Source of the DNA: Polytrichum commune
Taxonomy: Eukaryota > Streptophyta > Polytrichopsida > Polytrichales > Polytrichaceae
Direction of reading: 5' to 3'
Length of the DNA stretch: 64,000 nucleotides
Assembly: GCA_950295325.1 (NCBI GenBank)
Contig: OX485806.1
Location: forward strand, 42,098,001 to 42,162,000
Shown: positions 27,941 to 41,790 of the stretch, piece after piece
Layout: each line of letters begins with the position of its first letter
How positions within the stretch are numbered: the first letter of the stretch is position 1
Position numbers and translations under genes: made by a program
Notes under the pieces: model-generated
Database searches by the model: none
Told to the model about the DNA's origin: nothing
What the model saw: only the letters and a program-made list of their open reading frames with translations

Positions 27941-29984
27941 AATCCCAAACCTCCACCCTTATACGTCGTAGTCCGGGTGAAAGCTCATGACTTACATGTA
28001 CTTGGATGACCTTACTTCACCATTGGAAATCATTACCCAATTCTCCTGCCATATAAATATCAAGCACACACTTTTATTCAGAAGGATACAAGGCCACAAG
28101 CATTTAGAAATGCTCTTTACCCTTGTGAGTATTTTCCCAACACCCTTACTAATTGAATTTCACACCACACTTAAGCCCTAAACCCCACCACAATGAGCCA
28201 TGCTAAGTTTAAGTCACTGGTCACCTCAATGTCACCCATTGAGGTTCCCACACTATTGAACTAACTAATCACCTAACCCAAACCCCTAATGCTCTACTTA
28301 ATACCCTTCCTATGCCTCCGTAGCTCCTCCTTCATTCAAACTGGGAACTCTTGGGAGTAGTGGCAATGCCCTTAGCCAGGTTGTTGTGTGTGGGGTTGCA
28401 CAATGTTGGTGCAATTGGTAAGTCACTGCGTTGAATGCATCAGTCCCTTAAGACAACAGCTTCACCCCTTGACCAACGGTCTGTAGACAACCTTGAAGTG
28501 TGCATAAGCCTCGGTTCTGGAAGGCAGTTACGACTCCCTCAGTTGGCTCAACTTTCATCTCCACCACATACAGACCATTTTCCTCTTTCGGAGCAGCCAC
28601 CCCTTTCCTCCTGCCATCCTAGCTCCAGTGTGCTTCCCAGTCGTTATGCATTCTTCTCACAACATGCCAACAATGACTCCTATGTTTGTCGAAATGAAGC
28701 AAAGCTTCCTCGCTTCACCCTCAACCACCTTGAGAAATCCTTAGCGTTGCAATAGTACAGAGCCTCCACCTATGGGTACACAACCTTGATTTTTTAAGCC
28801 AGTGTCGCCCTCATTCTTCTTCCACAGTCGAATGCTTCGCTACCCCCAATTGCACTCAACCTCCTCACAGGGTTCCAGAAGCTCCAAACTCGCCAACGGC
28901 GACACCCCCTGTTAGTCAAGAATCACCGAAAAGATATAGCGACCTGCCTGTTGAATTGGCAGCCTTAGCACCTTTGACTTACACTTGTTACAGTAACCAC
29001 ATGTCCTCAAAGTATCGGTTCAGCACCGTGATTCTCCCAATCCCCTATTCGCAATTCAACCCTCTATGCAACCAACAGAACCGGCATTCCTCTCGGAGCA
29101 GACACAAATGTAAGAACCTACCCATCTTGCACTCCAGGGCGAGACGAATGTGCAACAGATCATTGAGGCCAGTATTAAAGAAAGATAGGGGATGCGCTCA
29201 CAGCCTAAAATCATGCAAAGTTGTCCAAAGCTTCCCCCTTGTCATTGGGAAAATAGCAAAAGGACCTTAAGCCCATCCCCTACAGAATCTGTATGTACGA
29301 CAGCCACAATTCCATCTTGCCCCCATTGTCGCAGTGCTGCCTTTGGGAACCAAGTGAATGTCCGGCCAAAAAATGGATTAAACATTCCCGAGAGTACAAA
29401 TTTACTGCCCTTCACACCCTCGCCTTGAACCCTTCTCAACACCCTCCAAATTCCAGAACTTCTCTTCCCGGGATGCATACCATTGCTCACCGAAGAGCTT
29501 CGGCTGTGGAATTCGGTAGCATTCTGTCGCCACTGTTACACCGCTTCCTTCACGGAGCCTCTCTGCCCCGCAACCATTGTCTTCCAACTGCTGACCTCCC
29601 TCCATTTTAAGATCCCCATTCTTTGAGAGCACCAGGAGCTACCAGAGCCTCTCCTGGTTGCCGAATCTGAGAGCTATCCAAATCAGTAGGGAGCCCTCCC
29701 AGAACAAACAGTAGGGAACCAACTTCCAAAAATGAAATCTTGGCTTTTAGCAACTTGGCCGTAAGCCTTGTCCAACCACTAACTCCCTTAGCCCCTGAGT
29801 CATTTTCTTCTAACTATTTTCTTTTGGTTGGTTTTCTCTAATTGTTCCTAGTTTTGCTACCTAAACACTATTCTATCTAAACTTTGGGGTTTTAATCATT
29901 TTTGTTTCTTCAACTAACTCAAAACAATTGCAAACTCTAAGATTTTGATATTCCTAAGGTCAAATTCAGATGTGGGCACATAAT
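27936..29984. other. about 2-kb insertion inside gypsy integrase
   Basis: Gypsy reading stops after CTDLIL (about 27935) and resumes with SQGYDSILVMIEQFAKLAHM (about 30000). The insert is more C/T-rich than its surroundings. It begins with a weak copy of repeat R1 (AGTCCGGGTG, 27970) and has medium plus-strand frames at 28435-28755, 28956-29270 and 29293-29610 without recognised domains. No clear terminal repeats were found. It may be another transposon or a captured gene fragment. Confidence 0.55.
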
Positions 29985-31080
29985 TGGGCTCACAAGTTTG
30001 GAGGAGTCACAAGGGTATGATTCCATCTTGGTGATGATAGAGCAGTTTGCCAAGTTGGCACACATGATGCCGATTGTAGGAACTGCAACTGTGTTGGAGA
30101 CTGCACAATTTTTTTTCAAAGGATATTCGAGGCACCACGGGTTGCTGAAAAATATTTTGTTGGATCGAGATCCAAATTTCTCAAGGGCATTTAGGAGGCA
30201 TTTTTTTAGGAAGGTAAGAACATAACTAAGGTTTAGCATGGCTTTCCATTCCCAAATATGTGGGAAAACAAAGTGTTTCAATGGAGTTTTGAACCAATAT
30301 TTGGGGAACTTGGTGACGCGAGACCAACGAGATTGGGTGGACTCTGTGGGTTGGACGGAGTTTAGTTTCAATGTAACCACACACTTGGTGACTAAAGGGT
30401 CGTCTTTTGTGGTGGCTTATGGAGTGGGTGCAATCCTGCCTACTAACCTAGCTCTCAAGGGGGCACATTCAACACTAAGGTTCAACCAAGATGCTGAGGA
30501 CTTGGCCAAAAAAACATGTACAAGTATTGGAATTGACCAAGTTGTTGGTGGAGAAAGCCCAAAAACACTACGAAAGAAAATCAATGCCAAATGATGCGAA
30601 GTGGAGTATGAGGTGGGCCGAAAGGTGTTTTTGAATGTGAACAACTTCACCTTGCCTATAGGCCTCATTCCAAAGTTTATGTCCAAAATTGGAGCTTGGT
30701 TTTTCATTGTGGAAAGAATGTTATAGGATATGTATAAGTTGGAGTTACCGCCCCAAATCAAAGTGCATCACACATTACATGTGTTATTCCAAAAACTATT
30801 TAAGGAAAACACCATGTGGCCTGATTGCAGACAAGTGATTAGGATACTTCCCGACCTTGTAGGAGGTCATTTTAGATATGAGGTAGAGGGCATCCTTCAA
30901 GTGTAGGAAGACCAAGTGAAGAAAAAACACAAAGAAATACTTGGTGAAACGGCAAGGATTCCATGAGAAAGAAGCCACTTGGGTTGCCGCAAGAGAAATG
31001 ATGAACGTCAAAGAATTGGTTGAGCATTTTGAAGAAACTATGGCTAGAGGTTCCAAAGTGAATGTCCAAAGTGGTCCTTG
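29985..31080 (+). pseudogene. Ty3/gypsy chromovirus integrase core and chromodomain
   Basis: Integrase core: SQGYDSILVMIEQFAKLAHM, LLDRDPNFSRAFRRHFFRK and an AFHSQICGKTKCFN segment where functional copies have a Q-T-D-G-Q-T-E arrangement, so the catalytic Glu is lost. Then NGVLNQYLGNLVTRDQRDWV and LALKGAHSTLRFNQD. Downstream, in other frames, come a YKLELPPQIKVHHTLHV-like linker (30740) and a C-terminal chromodomain (KYLVKRQGFHEKEATWVAAR, then NVKELVEHFEET, 30930-31040) that stops near 31080. The chromodomain assigns it to chromoviruses, whose chromodomain can direct integration towards marked chromatin. Confidence 0.88.
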
Positions 31081-31136
31081 AGGTGAAAAACATCAAATTT
31101 GTACCTTCAAATGCACAAACCCATTCTTCAAGCGAA

Positions 31137-32640
31137 GATGGCATATCTTGATAGCGAAACGGCTAAAATCATGAACAATTTCACGAACGGAAATTTAGCC
31201 TCTGGAAGTTCAAAATGGAGATGGTTTTGCCTTAAGGGGACCTTTGGGACATTTTAGACAGATCCAAGGAGGCTCCACCTTCCAACGCGGATCCCAAAGT
31301 GTTGACGAAGTACCAAATATGCGTGAAAAGGCCATTTCCATCGTTGGTCTCAATTTGGGAGGCAACCAACTTGCGTACATAAAGAATTGCAAAGGACAAG
31401 CGAAGGTGTGGAACACCTTTTGTAACATTCACGAGACCAAAATTTTGTCCAACATTCTCCTCCTGCGTCGCAAATTCTTTACATGCAAGATAGAAGAAGG
31501 TGACACCTTGTTGGATCACATCAACAAGGTGAAAGTGCTTGCGGATTTGATCGCATGCTTGGAGGTACCCATGCGGGAGGAAAACATTGTCATGACTTTG
31601 CTCAAGAGTTTGCTAACCTCGTAGAAATATTTGATCACCGCTTTGGAGACGATGCCGATGAAGGAGTTGACGATGGGGTACGTGACGACACGTTTGATGC
31701 ACGAGATGTCAAAACACAAGAAGAAGGAGCCCCAAGGCAAAGACGTGGTGATGGTGTTGCGTCAAAGCAAAATAAGCCATCCACCTTTCCAACGAGGCAT
31801 CAAGACGTGTTTCTATTATGGCAAATTGGGCGACATTGTGCAATTTTGCTACAAAACAAAGAACAAAAAGAAGTAAAATGCGAGTAATGCAAAGGGCAAG
31901 GATGAATTGGCATTTGCAACACAACACATAGCGCATTTGAGAAGCGTTTGCAAATGTATCATTGATAAAAACACATGACTTTGCATAGGACGGTATTCAA
32001 CACCTACGAGGTAATTTCTCCACATAATGTGTGTTTGGGTGATGATAGCGTGGCCGAAGCCATCAAAATGGGGTCCATTGTCATTGGAATTGAAACAAGT
32101 GGCAAAACAACTAGAATTTGTATCAAGGATGTGCTTCACGTGCCAAAATTGTAAGCCAACTTGCTCTCGGTAGCAAATAAGGTTGAAGGGGCGATTTCAC
32201 GTAAACGAATGTGTTGTAAGAGGTGCGAATGGTGATGTGGTAGCAATAGCACGATGCAAAGGGAATTTGTATGAAAAGACCTTCACGGAAGTATACAAAG
32301 CGCATTCGGCCAACTTTGTGCATTCATGTGCAGGAGGCGATTTGGTAGAGCTATGGTACCACCAACTCGGACATTTGGATGTGTGGAGCATTTATGCACT
32401 ACAAAACAAGGTGAAGGGCATAAACGTAGGTAAAACCTCTCCTCCCATTACAACATTGGTTTACAAAGCATGCATATAGAGTAAGCAATATAATGCAAAG
32501 TGGGGCAACAATGCGGAAAGTCTAGCGACAAACAATTGGAGATTGTATATTCGAGTGTTTGTAGCCCCATGAAGACCATGTGGATGGCAACGAGCGAGTG
32601 AGAGGTAATGGACTCGCAATTGAGGAGCCATGTGAAAGAG
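31137..32640 (+). pseudogene. Ty1/copia gag, protease and GAG-pre-integrase relic
   Basis: Gag starts at ATG 31137 (MAYLDSETAKIMNNFTNGN). It continues across frameshifts: AKVWNTFCNIHETKILSNIL, LLDHINKVKVLADLIACLEV (UBN2-type gag), a second frame LITALETMPMKELTM and a degenerate zinc knuckle CFYYGKLGDIVQFC (second Cys and His altered). Protease zone: EAIKMGSIVIGIETSGKTTR, DVLHVPKL, with the DSG triad not intact. GAG-pre-integrase: ELWYHQLGHLDVWSIYALQ, ending at about 32480. A first piece of integrase (LEIVYSSVCSPMKTMW-like) follows. Integrase core, RT and RNase H are absent. Same family as the minus-strand copies at 21-23.5 kb and 45 kb. Confidence 0.88.
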
Positions 32641-33583
32641 CGACAAACAACGACGTTATTGTTGAGAGTTTTGGTGAGGAGCGGCAATACCTCACAAAGG
32701 AGTGGTGACCATGCGGAGATTGGTGGAAAAACCATATTTTTCTTCAACGTGGTGAGGAACGGGCAAATGTGGCAATACCTGAAGATCCTTTGAGTTGGAA
32801 TGAAGCAATAAGGAATTATATGAGGGAACTTATGGGCAATGTTAGAAACTCACTATATTGTATTGAGAAACAAAGAAACTCAATAGTACTACAAGTTTTT
32901 GACTGCTCGCAAAGTGTAAGTGTTGAAGGTGAAGCATTAGGTTGCTCATAGTAATAGAAATGTAATAAGCCTACAAGGTTGGTTTGTAGTAGGAGCAGAT
33001 TTATCCCATATTGTTTGTAACAACCGAGGTGATCATGAGCAATAAAAGACAAGGCAAGGGGTGGAGGACACCATCTTACTCCAAACATTGTTCATATGCC
33101 TTTGTGTATGTGTAACTTGCTTGTAGAATCTTATCTTTAATCCTATTGAGCTCTAATAGGGAGTCAAGAAACCATGTCTTGAAAAAGCAAAGTGGGAACC
33201 GAGTTCGGCGGGACTTGGCATCACCTCCATGCGATCGAGGCATGGCTTATCAATGGAAAACCATTTTGGAATTGCAACCGAGATAAATTAGTGGAAGCGT
33301 TTAGGTTCGGCCTAGATGTGTCATGTTAGGCTAATGCAACCTAACGGGGGAGGCCCCAAAGGAGGGGCAACCCAAATGAGTCCCAAAATAGGTGGGTTTA
33401 GTTTAGCTTAGGTCCTTGGAAGAAAGATCCAAGGTCACTAACAAACCACCTAAGAACGACACCTTTGGGACTATGCTAATTTAAAGATGTATTGTGGGGG
33501 TCGGGCCGTAAGGTAAACATAATTCCACACCATAGAGGATGACATAGTTGATGAGGGTATCAACTCTGTTTGGTGGGGCTGAG
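32641..33583 (+). other. region before LTR3: element 3' untranslated part
   Basis: No coding domain was identified. The last bases before LTR3 (TGGTGGGGCTGAG) are a plausible polypurine tract. Confidence 0.4.
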
Positions 33584-33852
33584 TGTTGTGCACCTCTCTA
33601 TAAGGAGTGCTCAAAATATCATGGGCACAAGAGGGACCCCGGAGTGACACCTGAGACTTTTGATGTCGTTTGTCAGAGGGCCCAAGTGATTCTAGTGTAA
33701 GTGAGGGCCCTGGGCGTTAGGAATGCTTCCTACCCACGGAGATTAAGAATCACAAGGATAAGGCCATGAGCTATGCGTAGCTTATGCCGTGCGGATTCTA
33801 AAATGCTCGGGAACACCTTAATCGGAATTGTAAGCTAGGAAGATTGTGCAAT
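33584..33852 (+). repeat. LTR3, 5' part of the split 3' LTR
   Basis: Starts TGTTGTGCACCTCTC and matches about the first 270-300 bp of LTR1, ending after GTAAGCTAGGAAGAT. The remainder of the LTR is found at 44133-44869. Confidence 0.85.
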
Positions 33853-34889
33853 GGACAGAATTTCATGAGCAGTACGTTTAATTTCTAGTCATCAAAGGTA
33901 AAACTTTATTTCTTCAAAATTTCAATAACCATGTGGCAAGGGTCTATTTTCATGTTACTATAAACTTAAATGAAACAAAATAAACAAAGACGAGATGATG
34001 TCATACAAAATGGGGCTGATGTCACAATATTCCGAAATGAAAAATTTGTGAAATAATGATAGTTTGAGTATTTTGATAAATACCATAGATTTAGGGTTGA
34101 AACCAATTAAGAGTAAAGGTTACCGTCATAAGGAAACAAACAAGGACACAAAAAAAAAAACAAGTAAGATCGGTAAGCAAAGCATGAGCACAACCACGTT
34201 GTAGGAGCCAAAAAAAAGGTGATTGTTTGGAGTGCAATGAATGGGTGCATGGATGCATAGATTTGGGTGCAATCATGTGTGCATAATATGGAACTTGTAG
34301 GAAATACCACAAACAATTTCATCAAAACCAAATCAAATTGTAAGTACATGTTCATGACTATGGTATTACATTTATACATATTTTGTGGAAAATTGAATAT
34401 TACATTAACAACAACAAACATTGAAACGACAAAATATTGAATGTATATTGATTTTAATTATTACAATCCAATTGAAAACTTGAGATTCGTGAATTGTCAA
34501 CATACATCTTCAACTAATTAATAATTTCCATTTTCACAATAAACTAGAAAATCCAATATATATATAAAGTTTTATTCTTTATGGGCCTTTATGTCCATGA
34601 ACATTTTTAGTAATCGTCTAGGATGAAGATCCGATGATTGGTTTGACGTCTTTAGTGAAACTTCTTATTGTTGGGCCATATGTTGTGCCATTGACTTTGC
34701 ATATGTTGGTAGGTTGGCACCAAAATTTAGAGTTGTTGGCATTTTTGCAAACCAATCTTTGAATCCAATGTTAATCATGTACAAAAGAAAAACACAATGT
34801 TAATATGAGATAAAGTAATATATTGAAAAATAAATTAACATATAAAAATTGATTGTATGAATTTTGTAATTAGGTTGAAGATTTACTTA

Positions 34890-37800
34890 CTATTCATAAT
34901 CAAATAAATCAATGGCCACAAATTTGCACCCTTGCTTTGGTGCTACATCATCAAAATTTGGACCAACACTTGAAGAAGGTTTTGAGGGTGCTCGAGATAC
35001 ATTGGCCGGTTCAACATTCACACTTTGAAATAAAACATCCAATAATCCCATGTGTATTTTTTCATCTATTTCAGAACCAAAAATGTGACTTTCACTTTCA
35101 TTTTTAGGATAGAAACTTGCACGTGTACCCACTATCAAATCCAATACACGACCATGTAATATAGGGAATGCTTCAATGGGTTGTTGCATGACCAAAGGGT
35201 TTTCTTCCTTAGTTCCCCTCTAAGGTTTTCCGCATTATTTCAAACACATGTTTGTATTCGTTATTTATTGAACAAAACATCCAATTGTTTGATGTCCACA
35301 AATGAATCAATGTAGCTGGCAGCATCCGAAAAGGCAAATGAACTAGATGGTTTTTTCAGAAGAAGAATCTTGGAAAAAATAATTACACACCATTAGGAAC
35401 ATTATGTGGTAAAGACTTCACGGCCGTGAATGTTTTGACATGCTCCCCTAAACATACTTTTATTGGACGATCTTTAGTCCCTAGTGCATAATTCATAATT
35501 TTTCTTGGAGTCTTGCCATTTTTTCATTTCACATGATAAACGTGCAACTATTGTCTGAGAGTATTGATTCTAAAAAATCAAACAACGTGTCCCACCATTC
35601 CTTTGCCTTCAATTGTATCTAAGAAGGAATATTTTGGTCTTTGTTAATACCATGGATTGTCATTTTATTTGGAATCTTAACGATAATCGAGTCCATAGAT
35701 GCTTTAGCAACAATTTTATTGATGTTGTTTACTTTTTCCAAAGAATCATCTTTCATCCATGACATAATTTTTTTGAAACCAGGAGATGTTTTTTTCTTTT
35801 CACTATGGAATCAATTTGTGATTGACAAAGATGATGGAGGCGATCAAAGGTCATTAGCACATTGTCTCCATTTTTGTCATTGTGTTTTTTAATTTCATTA
35901 AAAATCTTTAATTTGTACCATTTTCCGGGTTATTGATGACTAAAATTTTAACCAATGTTGACTGTTTTTTGGTTTTGATCGATTATGACGTTGTTGCAAT
36001 TATTTGCTGCAATCCGATGTGATTTGCAACCTCCAAATCGAAATACTTTTCAGTTGCTTCTGCAATCTCGATTTCAAATTTTCTTTAAATAATAAAAATT
36101 ATTGATAATTTTTTAGAAATAAAATTAATCTAAAAATAACATTGTCAAATAAAAAAATAATCACAAAAATATTTTTTTGTTAAATATGTTCAATCAAGAC
36201 CTCTTGTGTGATATTATACCAATTTTTGGTTGTTGATTTGTTTTTTTTTCACACAACCATTTTCTCTAAAATAATCCATCATTCCCACCATTCAAGTGGT
36301 TGACTTCCATATTTTTCCACTTTGAAGAGTGTATAAATGAATTGGGGTTTAACAACATTATTTTTTGTTGATCTTAATTATTTCAAAATTAAAATTAATA
36401 AATATTAAAAGGATAAATATGCAAAAATTAAGAAAATTAAAATTTACATATTGACATCATCGCAAAGACATGTAGAAATGAAGTGATTTTCATTTCTTCC
36501 ATCAACACCACCCATTTTCATCCCTTTGGTATTACTACGCTTTAAAACGATGGTTTCCATCCTTGATATGAAATATTTTATTTTTGAAAGCATCTAAACC
36601 ATGATTTGTCAAATACATTTCAAATTCTTCATTCTTTTGGTTTCATATTTGTTCCCATTCATTCACAATGTTATCATTGACATCAATCATGTATTTTTCT
36701 TCATGCTCTCGTATGACATAAATTGAGGCTAATCTTGAAATATAAACATTGAAAAAAAACTCAATAAAATTGCTACATCATCACCCAAAGCATGCCTCAC
36801 CACCTTCATGCCAATCAATTGATACAAAATGATAGGCACAAGATATTTTACAACACATATATCACTTAATGTCGAATTGATTTTTATTTTTTTTGCTCTA
36901 AGATTTTCATTTTTGTATACTTGATGGATTTTTCTTCATGTTCAGTTGGATTTTCGGATGGTAGTGTCCATAGTCCTTCATGAATATCATTTTTTGTCCT
37001 TTACATAATATTCATGTATGTGTTAGAAAACAAAAAATGATGTACAAAAATAGAAATGTCATTTGAAACATTTAATATAAATGAAATTACACTTTATCTT
37101 TTTGCATCGTTTGGTCACACCTCCAGAAGGTCCACTAGTGAAGTCTGATGAACATATTGAGATAACATCAAAAAATGATCGATATTATGTGATTGTTGAT
37201 TGAAATGAGAATGTTGTTGTTCTTGCGATTGTTCATTTTGTTGAGAATGTGGTGTTTCTTGAAAGTGTTGATCCTCTTCAATATCTTGTGTTTCTTGAAA
37301 ATGTGGTTTTCTTTAGTGTCTTGTGAATTTTGATAAGGTTCATGGTTTTAATTTTCTTTATGTGATTTCTCTTTAGTGGATTCTTCAACAATTTGATTTT
37401 TTGTACTATGTTTGTATGGTGGCGCGATGTTATACGTGAATCCACTTACGAAGGACATCATACATTTGTGATCTAATTAGGATTTTGTTATAGTATGATG
37501 TTGTTTATTGTGTCTAAAATCATGTTTTTTTTGTTTTTTGGGGTTTTTTTTTTTTCATTCGTCTTTGGCACCTACGATAGAAATTGGAGTTATTTGGCTA
37601 CCTCAAAGAATTGATGTTTTAAATCATTGGGAAACTCCTTTTCTAGATACCCTCATTTAACTTTCATCTGGAGTTGCCGGGACCTGGGTTCATTGTGGAT
37701 TACAAAAACAAATTGTTTATGCTTACAAGTCAAGCATTGGGTTTTCTTGAATACAAGTACGCGTCGGCGGGTCCTAAAGTGCCCATGAAGGGCGCACGCT

Positions 37801-39990
37801 TATTTTTGTGGGGTGATTATCACGCCGAGCCCTTCCGCATTTCGGCACAATGAAATGTGTAACCAACTCGGGGTCCAATTTTGATTGCCAATTTTTTGTT
37901 CTTGGAATGTGTAGGCAAACTGCAAGGGACAATCCAAAACCTCATGTCAAGTAAAATGGCAGTGTTCATAAATACTATTTAGTGAAGACATGAGCCTTAT
38001 GGGATAAGGCCTATGTCGAAAGCATACAAGAAAATTCTAGCAACGAATAAACTGGAGAGGAAGTCGATAGAGATGCAAGAACGTAACTGAGAATTTAAGC
38101 CAGGGAGGCCAGGTCATTTAACGAAAATGAAAAGCTTTGAATAAGGGCTGGAAGAACAAATGAAAATAGGTAGCTTGTAGGACCCCAATGTAGTGGAAGT
38201 GGAGGGCCATAGGGTCAAGGCCGCAGGTTAAGAGTACGACAAACAACGTTGTTCACACTTCAAGGAATCACAAAAATTATTCTGATACTGTATCCATAAG
38301 ATTATCCATAGATTTTGTTGCAATATTTTCAATGATCTTTTGATCTTGAACAAAGATTGGCGGATCATCTGAATCCATGGAAGATGCAAAATCTTCTTCT
38401 AGTGTTTCAAAACCAACATGAGGCAAAAGTCCTTTGTTCTGATGAGATCTTTGCGTAGGGGTGGTGTGTTCGCCTTGTTGATTAATAGTTTGTATTTTTG
38501 GCAAAAGGGGTTGTCAGATATTTGAGATTTTTTTCGAAAAAAATCGTATTTTAAACAGAAAATATAAATGATAGATTATAATAAATGATATGAAATTCAA
38601 AAATTACTTTATAAATATATAACTAAATATAAATCCAATTACAAAATATACATGTTATTTTCAACATTTAAAATATATCTCCTCGTCACAACTATTGTGA
38701 CAACAATGAATCCTATTTCGTTCTAGTAGAATTAGAAAATGTTGACAAATATGTTTGTTGAAGAAAATTGTTTGAATTTGGCTTGCGAGACAATCAATTC
38801 ACGACATCAACAGAGGTCATGCGAGTTTTTGATATTAAGTGGATGGCATTCAACGAATACAATGAAGCAAAAGATTATAGGAGCAAAAGTGAACGATTTT
38901 GAGATAGAATGGATCAACATATAAATCTCAAATAGCCTTTGCAATCTTCGACACAAAATATGACTATGTTTGCACGGTATGAAAATGACGCACATTGTAG
39001 TCTCTAGTGAAGAACAACTCATGGTTTACCCACCAACGTTCTTGGAGCCTAGATTTTTTTAAAGATTCAGAGTGTAAAAATAGATTGATTTTTGTTTATC
39101 CGAAGATATTATTACCTAGCCCCAAACATTGATGTCTTTGTAAATTTTACATTTATCATTCATCTCACCAAAATGAAATCAAATGTTTGTGAATAATAAA
39201 GCATAATGAAATATTTGTAAATGGCTAGAACATTGGTCATGATATGTATGAAGAAGATCTTAAGAATACAATGATTTGGTAAAAAAAACTACAACCGCTC
39301 CAATTCTTAAATTTTAGAAATTTATTCTGGATGAATTTTATTCAATATTGCTAGATGTTGAAAAATATCATACTCGTTATTTTCATGCTCTTTCATATTT
39401 TTGAACATATTTCCCAATATACCTTTATTCTAATAAAACATGAAGATAGCAGGTACAAATATCGTTTGAAAAACAAATGGTTTGATAACATAATCATGAT
39501 CTATCGGAGCCACTGAATATAACTCCTTCATGCTTGCCATATGATGATTTTCATTATGATCCAAAAAATATTTAGTGATATAAGGTGTGAATAAAAAAAT
39601 ATCAGGGTTGTCCTTAATGAAGTATTTCCACACCATTTCATATGAATCATGGCCATGTTGTTCATGTTTATCAATCACAATATCCCTCCAAAAAAAAATA
39701 CCATCTCCATGAATTACGTGTTGATCGATACAGTTCAAATTCTTTCATGTGTTTTGCGCCATTTGGAATGTTATGGAATCTCCGCTCGGTATTGATCGAA
39801 ATTGAATTTTTGCATTTCTAACTTTCATAACGTCCAACTATAAGTATCATTTTGATGCACATTTGAAACTACATCGGACATTTGTCCAACAAAATTGGAG
39901 GAGACTTTATTCTTCCAAATATTGAAATACAATCATCAATCATGTTTTCAACACGTTCACATAAATGAACATGGCCGGACATATCCATTG
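34890..39990 (-). pseudogene. decayed unidentified protein-coding element
   Basis: Coding-like islands all read on the minus strand, in order: SMDMSGHVHLCERVENMIDD (39.99-39.87 kb); a 102-codon frame 39738-39430 (HGDGIFFWRDIVIDKHEQHG, NPDIFLFTPYITKYFLDHNE); 38504-38277 (a D/E/S-rich segment, VGFETLEEDFASSMDSDDPP); a Q/H-rich segment (HFQETQDIEEDQHF, 37.4-37.15 kb); EFEMYLTNHGLDAF and DGNHRFKA (36.7-36.55 kb); QLKAKEWWDTLFDFLES (35.6 kb); and 35195-34890 (HGRVLDLIVGTRASFYPKNE). Frameshifts and stops separate them. DGNHRF resembles a ParB/Srx-fold loop (DGNHR), a weak hint. I recognise no transposase. Confidence 0.4.
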
Positions 39991-39999
39991 AGACATAAT

Positions 40000-41002
40000 T
40001 TTGATGGAAAAATTCTCATGACATATCTCTTCACCATTTTACAATAATAATTTGGATATTCAAGGTAACCGTTTAATTAGATTTATCGAGGAAAAATCTC
40101 ATAGTTGTAAGAAATCATTACCTATAACATTTTTTTGAAGATAACCTGAACGAATAATAAAAAACTTGCAAAATGAGTCAATAAAACCACTTAAAGTTAT
40201 TACATATTATGGGTTATACAATTAACATTGATAAAACAAATTATAGAATATTGAAACATATTTCCAAAGTCAAAATAATACAAGATAAAAGATCATGGTG
40301 CAAACATGTATAAGGTTTTCATCTATGTATACTAAAGATATTTGAAATTTAAATTTTTTTCCTTATGTACTGGATATTGTATAATGTACATGGATAATAT
40401 AAAATATAATGAAAAAATTCAAACCTAAGATATGCACATGAAAATATCAATCATCTAGACTGTGCCAGCTAGAAATGAATGGTTATATATACAAATGAAT
40501 CACAAGACCTAGGTCATGAAAATGCATAAAATTCTAGGTTCATATGAAGTTAAAATTGTATTGCATAGTTTATAATGTAATAAAATAAAAATAGAGTTTA
40601 CACATACAAATACATCTTATGACACCTGAGACGTAAAAATGCATGAAGCATTTATCCACGCCTGCCGAGGTTATTAGAAATTAAAGTTGGAATGTAAACA
40701 AAAAAATTTAAGAAAGGAAATTGTATACATACCCAATAAAATATAGCTTAGAAGGTTTCTATGGTTACAAAATTCTGCCCCAAAAACAAATGTATTAGTC
40801 TTAGGGTGCGATAATATCTTTAAGTACGACAAAAAAAAACTTGATGCACACGAATGAGAAGAAATTGAACCAACGCAAATGAATAAAAAGAAAAACCAGC
40901 TAATGCATAAAAATATGCAATATAAAGATCAAAACATGGATATTTGTACTATTACCAGGAATGTATAATAAATAAGTTGCTTGAAAAATTGATGTAAGTC
41001 TT
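40000..41002. other. AT-rich non-coding
   Basis: No gene or repeat supported. Confidence 0.4.
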
Positions 41003-41790
41003 CTTTGTGTATCGGCGCACAAGCAATTAATAGGAGTTCCAAGCAACAGTCTGCTAGAGTCTCTATAAAAACTAACACTCTGTATGAGTTTGTCACAATG
41101 TCCAACAATCTCTAGCAGTCTGCAGTGTTGTCCAGTAGTATGCAAAAGTGTCCAGCAATCTGAAGTAGTGTTGAGTAGTATGCTGCAATGTCCAACAATC
41201 TTTATCAAACCATAATTCTACAACAATCACCAACAATCACTAGGAAACCACCAGTCTTTAGAAGTCTTCAACAACAGTATCCCATAACAAATTAAACAAA
41301 ACTCCTTTTAAATGCAATCCTAGTGTTTGTGCGTTGGCGTACAAACAATCGTAAATAATAAACTTTGGCAAAAGATTCTAGAAATGTACTATCTAAGAGC
41401 AGTCTACATCAATAGTCTTTAGTGATAAATAGAAATAAGCTCCCTCGAACATCAATTCTAAGGCTTGTGCATTGGCGCACAAGCAAATTTAAACAACAAA
41501 CCATGGTAAAAGATTTAGAATTGTAGTATCTAAGAGCAATCTACAACAATAATCCTCAATAATATATAGAAATAAACTCTCTTGAACATCAATCCTACCG
41601 TTTGTATGTTGGCGCACAAGCAAATCTAAACAGCTGACCCTGGCAGAAGATTTACAAATGTAATATCTAAGAGTAGTCTACAACAATAGTCCTCAATAGC
41701 AAATTAGATTAAACCCTTCTAACATCAACATCAGTGCTTGTGCGCTGGTGCACAAACAATGCAAAACAAAAAGCCTAACTCTCCAACTCG
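41003..41790. repeat. tandem array, 136-139-bp unit with conserved palindrome
   Basis: Palindromes lie at 41003-41022, 41325-41346, 41463-41484, 41600-41620 and 41736-41757. The clearest is GCTTGTGC ATTGGC GCACAAGC. The last four are spaced 139, 136 and 136 bp apart. Each is followed by sequence like AAAGATTTAGAATTGTAGTA and TCTAAGAGCAATCTACAACA. The 41040-41250 part holds a shorter repeat with TCCAACAATCT and AGTAGTATGC. Confidence 0.75.
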
